Source: Pleurodeles waltl (taxonomy: Eukaryota > Chordata > Amphibia > Caudata > Salamandridae). From it: a stretch of 64,000 nucleotides of DNA. The translations under genes were made by a program, and so were the position numbers. Location: positions 1,266,211,123 to 1,266,275,122 of the forward strand of contig NC_090440.1 of the NCBI RefSeq assembly GCF_031143425.1, written 5' to 3'. The stretch's first letter is position 1, and each line of letters starts with the position of its first letter. Under the pieces are notes generated by a model that searched no databases, was not told the DNA's origin, and saw only the letters and a list, made by a program, of their open reading frames with translations. Positions 33,537 to 43,690 of the stretch are shown here, in pieces.

Positions 33537-34302
33537 TGGAAAATAATAGGAGATCCAACATTACTCTGTTATTTTGACTGAAGCTTCAAACTACATCAAT
33601 AATTCATGGTCTCCAGGAGCAAGAGAGGCTTACAAGTCAGCTTGGTCTTAATGGTCAAGCTGGTGTCTGGGAAAAGATATTGATCCCTTTTAAGATGATA
33701 TAGTCTTCATTAACACATTCTTTGCAGCCTAAGCCAGCAGTGAAAACATATTGAACAATAAATTTATATAGATCAGCAATCTTTATGAGTCACCCTCATG
33801 ACGATGGAAAAACAGTGGGTGAATGTCCATTAATTTGCCGTCTTTTGAGGGGAGTAAGATTTTGTAATCCTCCTGCACCTAAATATAGTTCTTGTGGGAT
33901 ATCAATGTTATTTTCAAACTAATTTTATCTTGGGCTGATAATATGTCTCTCTCACAATGTTATCAGCTGAACTTACTATGTTGTTATGTTTGCTATCCAT
34001 TAAAAGTCTTTCAGATGTTAGAGCTTTGGATATTTCCTCTAGACAATTTATTCCTTCAGGTGTTTCGTTCACTGTGCATCGACGTACTAAAACAAATATT
34101 TCCACTGTGTTCTATCACGACTTTCACAATCAGCTCAAGCTTTCTGTAGGTCAATTGCTTAAAAGTTTAAGAACAAAGGATTGATAATATAAGCACTTCC
34201 TCAGCTACACAACTTTTGATCTCCTTCAGAAAACCTTAGGAACCTGTTTCCAGCCCTACCATGGCACGTTGGGTTAAAATGATTATGCCCTTAGCAGATA
34301 TA
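33537..34302 (+). pseudogene. DIRS tyrosine recombinase, N-terminal and core part
   Basis: The N-terminal region is badly shifted. The core is clear at 33957-34184: TMLLCLLSIKSLSDVRALDI and SSRQFIPSGVSFTVHRRTKT, including the first catalytic Arg region (SLSDVRALD). A stretch reading MARWVKMIMPLADI ends exactly at the ATA target site of the 180-bp MITE. The family integrates the circular DIRS DNA without a target duplication. Confidence 0.8.
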
Positions 34303-34482
34303 GGGCCTGATTACAACTTTGGAGGAGGTGTTAATCCGTCCCAAATGTGACGGATACACCACCAGCCGTATTACGAGTTCCAAAGAATATAATGGACTCG
34401 TAATACAGCTGGTGGTATATCCGTCACTTTACCGTCACTTTTGGGACAGATTAACACCTCCTCCAAAATTGTAATGAGGCCC
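34303..34482. mobile_element. 180-bp palindromic Harbinger-type MITE
   Basis: A near-perfect long hairpin. The outer arms GGGCCTGATTACAACTTTGG and GGGCCTCATTACAATTTTGG (inward) continue with almost full pairing to the centre. ATA is duplicated at 34300-34302 and 34483-34485. It splits the recombinase codons without changing their frame once removed. No coding. Confidence 0.9.
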
Positions 34483-34658
34483 ATAGATACTTCTGTCTAT
34501 AGAGCTCATTTCTCCAGAGGAGCCATGTCTTCTAAGGCCCTTTGGGTGGGTTCACATCTTGAGGACTTTCTAAGATCATCAGATTGGTCAAACAATAATG
34601 TGTTTAAAGTGTTTCATTGCAAATCTGTACTTAATGTTTCTTCTACAGTTATTAATTA
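34483..34658 (+). pseudogene. DIRS tyrosine recombinase, C-terminal catalytic part
   Basis: Reads DTSVYRAHFSRGAMSSKAL, giving the HxxR catalytic box (His 34507-34509, Arg 34516-34518), then a conserved Trp in SSDWSNNNVFKVFHC. Where DIRS recombinases have the nucleophilic Tyr (F-Y), this copy has His (34615-34617). It ends VLNVSSTVIN with a stop at 34657-34659. The core would be catalytically dead even with the frame intact. Confidence 0.82.
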
Positions 34659-34678
34659 GCTTTAAACAAGCATATTTG

Positions 34679-34775
34679 GAGCCTCCGGTCTTGTCATAAA
34701 ATGTAGATTTTCCTAGTAAACTATGAAGGAAAGTCTTAATTTTATTAAAAACACGGATGTGAGCATTATCCCACC
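34679..34775 (+). repeat. DIRS internal complementary region
   Basis: Contains the complement of the left terminus (GGAGCCTCCGGTCTTGTCAT, complement of 13877-13904) directly joined to the complement of the right terminus (TAGATTTTCCTAGTAAACTA, complement of about 35255-35297). The junction of the two fixes the element's ends. In DIRS biology this region templates completion of the termini and circle formation. Confidence 0.88.
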
Positions 34776-35034
34776 TCAACATTTATTCATTTAATGTTTT
34801 TTCTCCCTTCCTTTCCAGCAGCTTCTACGTCTACATCTAATTTTTCATCACATCCTTCCTTTTCCTGTAGTGCTACTACACAGTCTATGGATCGCAAGGA
34901 CATTCTGGACTATACAGTTTCTCTACATCACATTGGTTCTACATTTATGAACGTTTGCAAGAACTTTTGTCTTTTGTTATGGCTCTTGTAATCATTTCTA
35001 CTATGTTGCCGCTGCTCAATTCTGTTTGACAACT

Positions 35035-35297
35035 CGCACATGAAAATAGGCTGTTCTCAGTCAAGTTAAGCTATTATTAGAGGTGCATAGTCATGACTGG
35101 TTTTCATATGTTCTGATACTAATGTTTCAATTCCATTGGCTGCTGTTCTCCACCTTATGAGGTATGTAGTGTTTTCTTTGTTTAAACTTGACTGCTGCAA
35201 TAAAAATTTGCAAGATTTGAGAAAGCATAATACTCCCCTTCGTGTCTTTCATAAAATGATGACTTTCCTTCATAACTTACTAGGAAAATCTACATTT
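35035..35297 (-). repeat. DIRS right inverted terminal repeat
   Basis: Inverted partner of 13877-14090, with a longer outer extension not present on the left, as expected for DIRS. Confidence 0.88.
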
Positions 35298-36039
35298 CCA
35301 ACAGAAGCAGCCAGTCAGTTGATTCCCTTGTGTTCTACTGCAACCTCCTAAAGTGTTCCAAAGAACAGCTAGACCACTAAAAGTCTTACTACACAAAAGT
35401 GTGGCACACCTCAAAACATCTTGATTGAATCAAGCAGATCAAACTTGAACCATTTAATTTAGAAAGAAAGTAAATGAGGGGATTCATTCTGGCATATAAA
35501 TAATGGTTAGTGCTGTAGAATTTAAAATTAGGACATGTTTTAAATGAGTTCTCAAATATTTAAACATGTATACATGCAGACTGAAACATGCACTTTCAAC
35601 ACCAGCTTCAGACTGCCAGTTAACTTCCTGGTGATCAGCAGCTTTAATGGAGTGTTCTAATGAGCAACCAGAGTGCTAATTTTCTGAAATTATGCCAAAA
35701 GTGTGTCACATCTGAAGGCCATCTTGAGGGAATCTAAATGGAAAACTGTAGGCATTTCCTACTGACGATACTGCACTGATTGCGAAAATTAGGGAGCTAC
35801 ATAACAAATATATCTCCCAAGATGACCACCAGAAAATAAAGAGCCCAAATGTAGCAGAAATATGACCTAAATGTAGCACAAGTATAGTCAAATGACAAAA
35901 GTTTGCAAAATAGTTTTTTAAATTTTTGTCTGTTTTAAATAGTGCAAACCTGACCCGAAGGTATTGGAGTGCTTTACAGAAGCATCAGTTACATTACACA
36001 GGGATATGTTCATTTTGGTTTTAGGCATGGAGAGAATAA
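35298..36039. other. Intron-like gap; nothing seen
   Basis: AT-rich, with no supported feature on either strand. Confidence 0.35.
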
Positions 36040-36938
36040 GGCCCATATTTATACTTTTTGATGCAAAACTTGCTTTGCTCAGTTTTGCGGCAAAACGTAT
36101 AGCGCCGGCTTCTGTCATTCCAAAGCGCCAGCTGGACGCCAACTTTATGGAATGTCACAAGCCGGTGCTCATGTTGGGCTACCATCAGAAAAAATTACGT
36201 TAGCCAGGTGGGGTGGCGGTATGGGTAAAGGGTGTTTTACTTAAAAAAAATGACACTAGGCTGGTTAGAGGCAAAAAAATACCATTAACCAGTCTAGTAT
36301 CATTTCTGACACAAAGCCATCCATTCCACATGACTCCTTTCTTATAAAAGGCAGGAGTCATGCCCGCCACCCCAATGGTCAGCACAGGGCACCAGGGTCT
36401 CCTTGGCATGACCATTGCACCCAGTGCCATGCAGGGGCCCCATCTCAGGGCCCCCAATGGCACTATTTATTTTTTTTAAATACTGACCTATACTTACCCT
36501 ACTTACCTGAGATGTGGTCCCCCATCCTCTGGTGTGGGTGTTCCTGGGGCTTGGGGTGGGCATCTGTGTGCCTATTCCATGGTGTTTCGCCATGGAAATG
36601 GGTCAACGGGTCCCCTAACTCCTGGTCTGAACCAGGCATTAGATAATGGTGCAAAGAAAGCTTTGCACCATTATATAGCCCTTCCTCCAAACCGTGCTTC
36701 ATTTTAGCATGGGGGATACATTTGGAGCTATTGGGTCAGCACCATTTTTTAGATAGGAATGCCTACCTTGTATCTTATTGGCGCAAGGTAGGTGCACGAT
36801 TTCAAAAAGTGGTGCTAACTCCAATATTTTGTCACTAGAAGTGTCTAGCATCAAAATATAAATAGGGAGTTAAGTTTGCTCCAAATTTGCATAAAAAAGT
36901 GACACAAATGTGGTGCAAACATAGTATAAATATGCCCC
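36040..36938. mobile_element. GGCCCATATTTATAC-ended MITE, copy 1
   Basis: About 899 bp. The left end GGCCCATATTTATACTTTTT pairs with the inward-read right end GGGGCATATTTATACTATG. The interior (GCCGGCTTCTGTCATTCCAA, CAGGAGTCATGCCC, GCAAGGTAGG) matches the element at 42148. The flanking trinucleotides TAA and TCA do not match exactly. No coding. Confidence 0.78.
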
Positions 36939-37332
36939 TCAGTGATTTGTCCATAATGACAGGATGTTGACCTGACAACAAAACTCTAACCTGGTTCCCT
37001 AGTTGTAAAGACTGCAGCGTAGGACATAACACCATATCCTATCCCCCTAATATAACACATAATCAAGTAATCAACTGGATAAAAAATATAAAGATAGCAA
37101 AACATTTTAAAGGGCTTTTTCGCAATTTGAGAACTCCAAAAATATGTCCTCATTTAAGTTTTTTAGAGCATTAACCATAATTTCTATGTGAATAAAACCC
37201 TCTTAGTTTTAGATTTTCAAAAGGAAGTGCTTTTGGTATTACAGCTTTGATTACATCAACATGACATCAGATGTGCCACACTTTTGTAACAAATGTGAAA
37301 TGTTAGCAATCTACTTGTTCATTAGAAAACTG

Positions 37333-38520
37333 TGGGGAGGCAGAGGTCAAGGGCACAGACTCGGATAATTGAGGGCAGGCAGGAGGGTGCAGAGGCAACA
37401 AGTTGACTACACTGGGCTGATGGGAGGGGCAGTGTCAGCACAACAGATCATGGAGGGCAGGGGAAAAGGTGGCAGGGGAATTTAACAAACCATGCAAGAC
37501 GTGCAAGAGAGCCTGCGCAATACAACAGACCATTGAGGCCAGAAGGAAGAATCAGTAGCAATACAACCATACATGCCGACAGACCTGATTCAGGCAGGAG
37601 ACTCCCAATATTTTTTTTCCCAATATTTTTCCCAAAGGGAAAAAAGGGATTTATCTTATCTGTCTCCTGGCTTGAATCTCTTCTTTTTCAAGCTATGTCA
37701 ATGGAGAAAATTAATTCCCCATTATTTTTTCAAAGTCGCCATTTTACGAAGATCAAAATGTTGGCAAGAATGGTACATTGGATCACGGAGGGAAGGAGGA
37801 ATGGAGTAGGGACATGGACTCAGATAACAGAGGGTAGGAGGGAGATGGGTAGGGGTACTAAACTAATGTTACATGGCAGGTGTCAGTGGTTGCAACAGTA
37901 CAATACATCACACAGGGCAAGTAAGACAGCAGTGCAACACAACAGACCATGGAAAGCACTAGGGAGGGGGCAGGGCAATGCACACAGACAATAGAGAACA
38001 TAGGGGAGAGAGGCAAGGGCAGCAAGCTGACTATACTGGAGAGACAGGAGGGAAAATTTCAGCATAACGCCTCATGTGGGGCAGGAGCGAGGGTGCAGGA
38101 GCATAACAAAGGACAAGGAAAGACAGGATGATGGGGAGAGGGGCATCCACATTCAAAATGGAAGGCAGGGGCCAAGGGGATAGGGCAGGAGGAGCAACTT
38201 GACCATGGAGGGCAAGAGGATGTACACTGAAAGAACAACACACCATGGAGGCTATAATGGTATACACACAGGCAACAGAGGGAAGGTGGGAGGGGTCAGG
38301 AGCAGCAAGCTGACCACACAGTGCAGGTGTGAGGGGCTTTGCAGGACAGAAGAGCATGTATGCCATGCTGGAGGGTTACTGACAGCACAACAGCCATGGT
38401 GTGCAAGAGGGAGTGGGTAGGAGCATGCACAAAGGACCATGGAGGACAGAAGGGAGGGGTAGGGTCTAGATACAGACATGAGAGAGTGCTGGAAAAAGCT
38501 TCACAACAGACCACAAATAG
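37333..38520. repeat. Degenerate purine-rich minisatellite
   Basis: Many diverged repeats of an ACAACAGACCATGGAGGGCA, then GGAGGGRGGGGCAGG-type unit, spaced irregularly at about 40-100 bp. An unrelated AT-rich insert sits at about 37605-37770. The 153-codon and other frames here come from the repeat and are not credible genes. Confidence 0.65.
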
Positions 38521-38813
38521 TAGACAGGGCATTATGAAATTGTAAAGTTTATAAAGATTGAAGGCAAAATTGTGCCAAAAAGGGCACAGCACCAATGGTA
38601 GGCTATGACTGCAATAGACTGGGAACCAGGTGCGATTTCAGGTGGACCACAATGGAGCACACATCAGAAATGCCAACCAGGATTCACCTGTTTGGTGGTT
38701 TTGGCAGAAAAAGCTCCAAGTGGGAAAATTCAATATTCCAACCCAGGGAAGTCCTCTTGTTGACAGATTTTTTGGCAACTTCACTCTGTCATTATTTCTA
38801 CCTTTCAGACTTA

Positions 38814-38962
38814 GGGTCTGATTAAGAGTTTGACAGATATGTTACTCTATCACAAATTTCACAGATATCCTGTCTGCCATATTATATTCAATAGTACTTG
38901 TAATAGTGTGTATGGGATCTCAGTTATGTTTGTGATGGGGTAACCTATCTGGCTAACTCCAA
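38814..38962. mobile_element. Palindromic Harbinger-type MITE, right end lost
   Basis: Begins GGGTCTGATTAAGAGTTTGAC and carries a TATCACAAATTTCACAGATA arm whose complement reappears as TTTGTGATGGGGTAACCTAT. Same plan as the 180-bp MITE at 34303, but the terminal 30 or so bases on the right are missing or diverged. Confidence 0.6.
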
Positions 38963-39284
38963 TCCAGTCCCATAATCCCTTTCTCAGAGCTCAGACTCGT
39001 CTAGCGGGGAAAGACAGCATATTGTAACTGATGATGCATTCTGCGAGGACAGATACCTTCTCGCTAAGGGCCCAATAATTTGTAGCTGCGGTTCAGAGTG
39101 GGAGAAACCTGACTCATTTACCTAGCATGGTTGGGCTATGTGCTGATAGGCAGGGGTGATTTGTCCCAGACCTCTGGCAGTTTTGAAGTCCGAAATATTT
39201 CTAAGCCACAATTCCAGGTGTGGTAGGAGAAGGTCAGTTTAATGCAGCAAAGGGTCAAAGGACCTCAGAAAGAGAAATTTGGGG
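38963..39284. other. Unassigned sequence, possibly old LTR-like repeat
   Basis: Together with 40127-41020 this is moderately GC-rich, without frames, and looks like one repeat interrupted by the 39294-40117 element. I could not classify it. Confidence 0.3.
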
Positions 39285-39293
39285 GTCAAGCCT
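39285..39293. repeat. 9-bp target duplication, left
   Basis: GTCAAGCCT here and at 40118-40126. Confidence 0.75.
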
Positions 39294-40117
39294 GGTAAAC
39301 ATCCTTTATGCCGAATTTTTTATAACGAAGTCCTGGTTAACGAAAGCGGAACAACGCTTTCTTTAACCACGACTTCGTTATTTTGTGCCTTAACCACGCA
39401 TGTCCTGAACAACGAACATGCATGGTTAAGGTACAAACAAGGGAGTCAGCTGAGGAGGACGACGCAGATGACAAGGTGACGACTCAGGTAAGTGGGGGGT
39501 TTTAGGTTTTGGGGTGGGGTTGGGGGGGTGGGGCGTTTTTGGTTTTGGGGAGGGGGTGGGGGGTCGGGGGTTTTAGGTTTTGGGGTGGGGTTGGGGGGGT
39601 GGGGCGTTTTTGGTTTTGGGGAGGGGGTGGGGGGTCGGGGGTTTTAGGTTTTAGGGTGGGGTTGGGGGTGGGGCGTTTTTGGTTTTGGGGAGTGGGTGGG
39701 GGGTCAGGGGTTTTAGGTTTTAGGGTGGGCTTGGGGGGGTGGGGCGTTTTTGGTTTTGGGGAGTGGGTGGGGGGGTCAGGGGGTTTTAGGTTTTGGGGTG
39801 GGGCGTTTTTGGTTTTGGGGAGTGGGTGGGGGGTTTTAGGTTTTAGGGTGGGGTTGGGGGGGTGGGGCGTTTTTGGTTTTGGGGAGTGGGTGGGGGGTCA
39901 GGGGGTTTTAGGTTTTGGGGTGGGGTTGGGGGGTGGGGTGAGGGATGTAGGGTGAATGGTGCCTATTGCTAATGATTTTATCAGGAATGCCTTTACAACG
40001 AAATATCGTTGTTAAGGCATTCGTGGTAAAATCATTAGTAGTAAAGATGAGGTCGGTGTTCCGACCTCGTTGTTAAGGTTAGTAGTAGTTTAAGATTCGG
40101 TGTTCCGTCATATAACC
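39294..40117. mobile_element. Non-autonomous element with 9-bp target duplication
   Basis: An 824-bp element between direct GTCAAGCCT copies. Its ends resemble each other when read inward (GGTAAACAT..CCGAATTTTTTA and GGTTATATG..CCGAATCTTAAA). The subterminal DNA is built of inverted repeats around TAACGAAG and CTTCGTTA. A G-rich minisatellite fills the middle. A 9-bp duplication suggests a Mutator-like transposase, with hAT (8 bp) less likely. No transposase is encoded. Confidence 0.7.
39489..39945 (+). repeat. G-rich minisatellite (GGGGTTTTAGGTTTTGGGGTGG)n-type
   Basis: About six imperfect units of roughly 60-80 bp alternating GGGTTTTAGGTTTTGGGG, a long GGGG-rich run and GGCGTTTTTGGTTTTGGGGA. 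Plus-strand guanine runs are dense enough to form several G-quadruplexes. The 148-codon Gly/Phe/Val frame is a repeat artefact. Confidence 0.9.
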
Positions 40118-40126
40118 GTCAAGCCT
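40118..40126. repeat. 9-bp target duplication, right
   Basis: Partner of 39285-39293. Confidence 0.75.
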
Positions 40127-42147
40127 CCCTCAAGCAGAGGCCACTGGCAGGGTCCATGTCAGGTCAGGCTGCTACTAGTCATCTGGACACTTCAGAGAAA
40201 AGGCCACTTGTAGCTTGTGTCCCTGTAGTCTCACAGGAGGTCAGTCAACTGACTTGTGAAGTCCACTTTTTTGCCTTGGGTGCAAGAGGAAACATGATCT
40301 AGTCATTCAGTTCTCCTCATGTCACAGACAGCAGGCCAAATCCTTTTTCATTCTCCCACAGGTCCAGAAAGGGTTCTGAAGTGGAAGCCTAGATTTGCTA
40401 GATGCCAGGCACCAGCTAATGAGTGTAGGGATTCCTGGCTCCACCCCAACCAATTTAGTAAAAGTTCATAGTGTTAACCATACCAACATTTGCAGCATTT
40501 CCTGTGTGCCTTACAGCAAACAATCCCACAGTGCTCTTCACTCCCCAAATCTCCAAAATACCAAAACTCGTCTAACCTTGTGCACCAATTTTGAGGGTAG
40601 ATCTCCCCCACTGGGCTTGGTGCCTTTCTGCCTGGAGGCCAAAGGCCGAGGCCATTCCAGGTGTCATCTGACATCTTTTTGTGATAGGGGAAGCTCCTTG
40701 TCAGACCTCTTTCAGAAGACCACAGGGCATGCAGGAGTTATTTAGCCCAACCATGGTAGCTAAAGATTTTTACTCCTGATGTCCAGGGGCCGGTTGACTA
40801 TGGGTTCTGAGTAACTGGGCTAAGTACTACCTCTTTAGCACTTGACACTCACTGGTGGCGCAGGTCACCAGGCCTAGGCTTCTTGCGAGAGAGGTCAATG
40901 CAAGGTGTACACAGACTTACAACTCGAAACATGCTCAGAAACCCTAATTAATAAATGTCCTGCACACTAGCATTGTCCTCGTAAGTCCTCAAGTCCAGGT
41001 TCCTGTCTGAGGATGGTGGTTAATCACTATTCAAATGAGGCAGGCAACCTTCAGGTTAGGCCCCCGCTAAAATGTACAAATTTTAGAAGTTCCACAATGG
41101 TTTCTTAAAAGTCAAAGGCCTGATTCATCCTTTGGAAGATGTTTGCCATGGTGGAATACTTCATTCCCACTATTGGCAGAAGTACTCCACCCGCCATATA
41201 TAGAGCTGTCCATTGACAGATGGAACTCACTTGTATGTCCAGGCACCACTGTCATGGCTATTCCAATATATGCATTGAAAGTTTAACACATTTCATCTTT
41301 GTGTATTTTAAAAAATAAAATCTTGAAGCAGGAGTTTTTTGTTTTTTTTTAAATAAAAGAAATTAATGATCCCCTGGCAATCGGAGCTTTCTCCCATTCG
41401 TGGAGGTCATTTTGCAGTTTTCACTGTGCCTTAAAGCAGACTTCACCAGGCGGTCACCAACAGTGAAAACTTGCTCTTTTGCTGCTTGCTCTAAGTTGAG
41501 CAGATGGATAAATGGAAAAACTTCCAATGTTCATATTGGGCTATCAGATGTGTATGTCAGCATTGGAGACGAGTAGTCCTGGCATCAATATACTAAGGTT
41601 TATCCTGAACATAAGGAAATTGGCAGAAGTAGGGCTCAAAGTCTCCCAGGACTGGAGCATTTTAACTCTGAGCAACTTACCAATGAGGCTCAGTGGCCTG
41701 GCAATCAATTTTACCTATTTTTGCTGTAGCTGGGTTTCGCCAGGTCCGAGCATTTATCAGTGGCCCGCCTGTGAGCAGAAGTCTGGATGCTGCAAGCCAG
41801 GTAGCAGATGTCAAGGATGCTCCTGCCATCATTTGGCAAGTCTTCTTGAGTCCGGTGACTATTATTAAATCATGTTGGGCAGCACCGCAATCATAGGGTC
41901 ATTTTAAGTGTGGTAATTGTTAAGCATGTAGGTTCACGATGAACAAAAAATCATTTGAGACCACTTCCAAAAAGTTATTTTAAGGTCATTCTCCAATGGT
42001 AGTACAAAGAATGGAAGATATGTAATTTATTATCCTTTCAGTATGTTAGATATTGGAAAAAGTCCACAGATGTAGGGTAATGAAATAGCCAACACTGCAG
42101 CATGATCAAGATGAAAGTTGATGGTGCCCCCCAAGGTCACACACTAA
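40127..42147. other. No gene; unclassified repeats
   Basis: 40127-41020 looks like the second half of an old LTR-like repeat. From 41114 (GGCCTGATTCATCCTTTGG) there is a probable Harbinger MITE fragment of about 200 bp. The short frames near 41500-41900 have no domain. Nothing else is supported. Confidence 0.35.
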
Positions 42148-43021
42148 GGGGCAGATTTCTAGTTTTTCACGCAAAACTGCATTAGCACAGTTGTCTGGGA
42201 AAAAGTCTAGCGCTGGCTAGTGCCATTCCATGATGCCGGGCGGGTGCCATATTTATGGAATGGCACTAGCCAGCGCTAATGCCTGTCAGCATCCTTGGAA
42301 AGTACGATAACAGGGCTGGAGAGGCGTAGGGGAAACCGGGGCTTGTACGCTGAATTATGGCGCCACACAGTTCAGAGGCAGAAAAATTGCCTCTAAGCCG
42401 TGTAGCGCCATTTTCTGGTACACACTGCCCATGGACATGGCTCCTGTCTTAGTAAAGACAGGAGCCATGCCCACCACCCCAATGGCAAATGTCCCCTGGA
42501 CATGGCCACTGGGGCAAAGCGCCATGCAGGGGGCACTAAGTCAGGGACCCCGAGCGGTGTTGGAGAAAAAAATATATACTTACCAGGACTTACCAGTACT
42601 TACCTGAAATGGGTCCCCGAACCTTAGGTGTCCTCCTGGTGTGGGTGGGGTTGTCCCTGGGTCCAGGGCAGGGCACCTGTGGGCAATTTCCATGGTCTCT
42701 GACCATGGAAATATGCCTACAGGTCCCCTTATGCCTGCCCATACCCAGGCGTTAAATAATGGTGCTAAGCAAGCTTAGCCCCATTATTTAAGGCCCCCAT
42801 TGCCCCGTGCTGGATTTTAGCATGGGGGTTAAATATGGCGCAAAGGTCATATCGTCCTTTTCTGGACATGAACGCCTACCTTGCACCTCATTGACGCAAG
42901 GTAGGTTTTCCCATCCAGAAAATGATGTTAACTCAAAGTATAAATATGGAGTTAGGTTTGCGCTGAATTAGCATAAAACAAATTAGGCTAATTCAGTGCA
43001 AACCGAGTATAAATATGGGCC
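42148..43021. mobile_element. GGCCCATATTTATAC-ended MITE, copy 2
   Basis: About 874 bp. The right end read inward is GGCCCATATTTATACTCGG; the left end GGGGCAGATTTCTAG is diverged. The interior shares blocks with the 36040 copy (GACAGGAGCCATGCCC, CCACCCCAATGG, GCAAGGTAGG). The flanks are TAA and TGA. No coding. Confidence 0.75.
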
Positions 43022-43371
43022 TGAATCTTAGGGCCATCAGAGTTTGACTTTGGACAAGTAAATTGTTGGTTGTCATTACACCCTGCATGTAGGTTCACAT
43101 GAACGCAACTATCCCCTTGCTTGGATTTTAGTTCTATTGAATGATGTGGAGAGTTTTAGAAGGACAGAGCATGACAGATAAGAACACCCTACTGACAGAA
43201 CCAATTATTTTCTTAAGAGTGTTCTTCATTCCTTAACAACAGTATACTGTTTTTAGATCAATTCAATTGGCCCATAATTCTCTGTTGAAAGTGACAGATT
43301 ATTTACCCACATCCTGTTGCAAGATGGTACAGGCTGCCTGATTTATAAGTACCTATAACTATTGGAGCTAC
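43022..43371. other. Gap; nothing seen
   Basis: No supported feature. Possible stop-ridden continuation of the gag-like frame on the minus strand, not provable by eye. Confidence 0.3.
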
Positions 43372-43690
43372 CTAGATGATCCGGTACCTGGACCTTGCTG
43401 GTGGCTGCTGATGGACTGAATCTTGACCCCAAATGATTTTCCTGAAGTCCTGGAAACCTTGTCTGTGTCTCACTGAACTTCTCCTACCACCACTGAAAAC
43501 CTGTGACTTAGAATACCTTTTGAACTTGCAGAGCTCTGGTGGAGTGGAATAAACCTGCCAAGCCGATTCATTAAAGGTAGTCTGCTGTTGTGTTGAAGAA
43601 ACAGATTTCTCTTGCTCAGAGTTTTTCCCCAGCATCAAATATGATTCAGCGTGATCTTGTGGAGCCGTTGTCAGATAGAGTCCACAGCCT
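43372..43690 (-). pseudogene. Gag-like retroelement remnant, unassigned
   Basis: A minus-strand open stretch of about 105 codons, reading YLTTAPQDHAESYLMLGK, then a Gln/Ser-rich part, then a basic tail (SGGRRSSVRHRQGFQDFRK, ending PPARSRYRII). The basic Arg/Gln/Ser end resembles the C-terminus of DIRS-type gag proteins. No cysteine knuckle is present and no pol follows. It could instead be a non-coding open stretch. Confidence 0.35.

Larger units (their letters stand above)
13877..35297 (+). mobile_element. DIRS retrotransposon, split by four Harbinger insertions
   Basis: One DIRS-type (tyrosine-recombinase) retrotransposon. In order: left inverted terminal repeat, leader, gag, RT-RNase H, tyrosine recombinase, internal complementary region, right inverted terminal repeat. 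Removing the four inserts with one copy of each 3-bp target duplication leaves an element of about 5.6 kb, a usual DIRS length. The gag, RT and recombinase frames continue cleanly across the insertion points checked. Ends are set by the internal complementary region, which joins the complements of both termini and places them at about 13877 and 35297 (a few bases uncertain). No target duplication flanks it, as expected for a recombinase-inserted element. Internal stops and shifts show the copy is dead. Confidence 0.9.

Noticed and set aside
37533..38595. Several 60-150-codon frames on both strands
   Set aside because: Satellite repeat. Frames on both strands follow the repeat and have no domain.
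39509..39955. 148-codon Gly/Phe/Val-rich open frame
   Set aside because: Produced by the G-rich minisatellite. It lacks domain, start context and conservation of codon positions.
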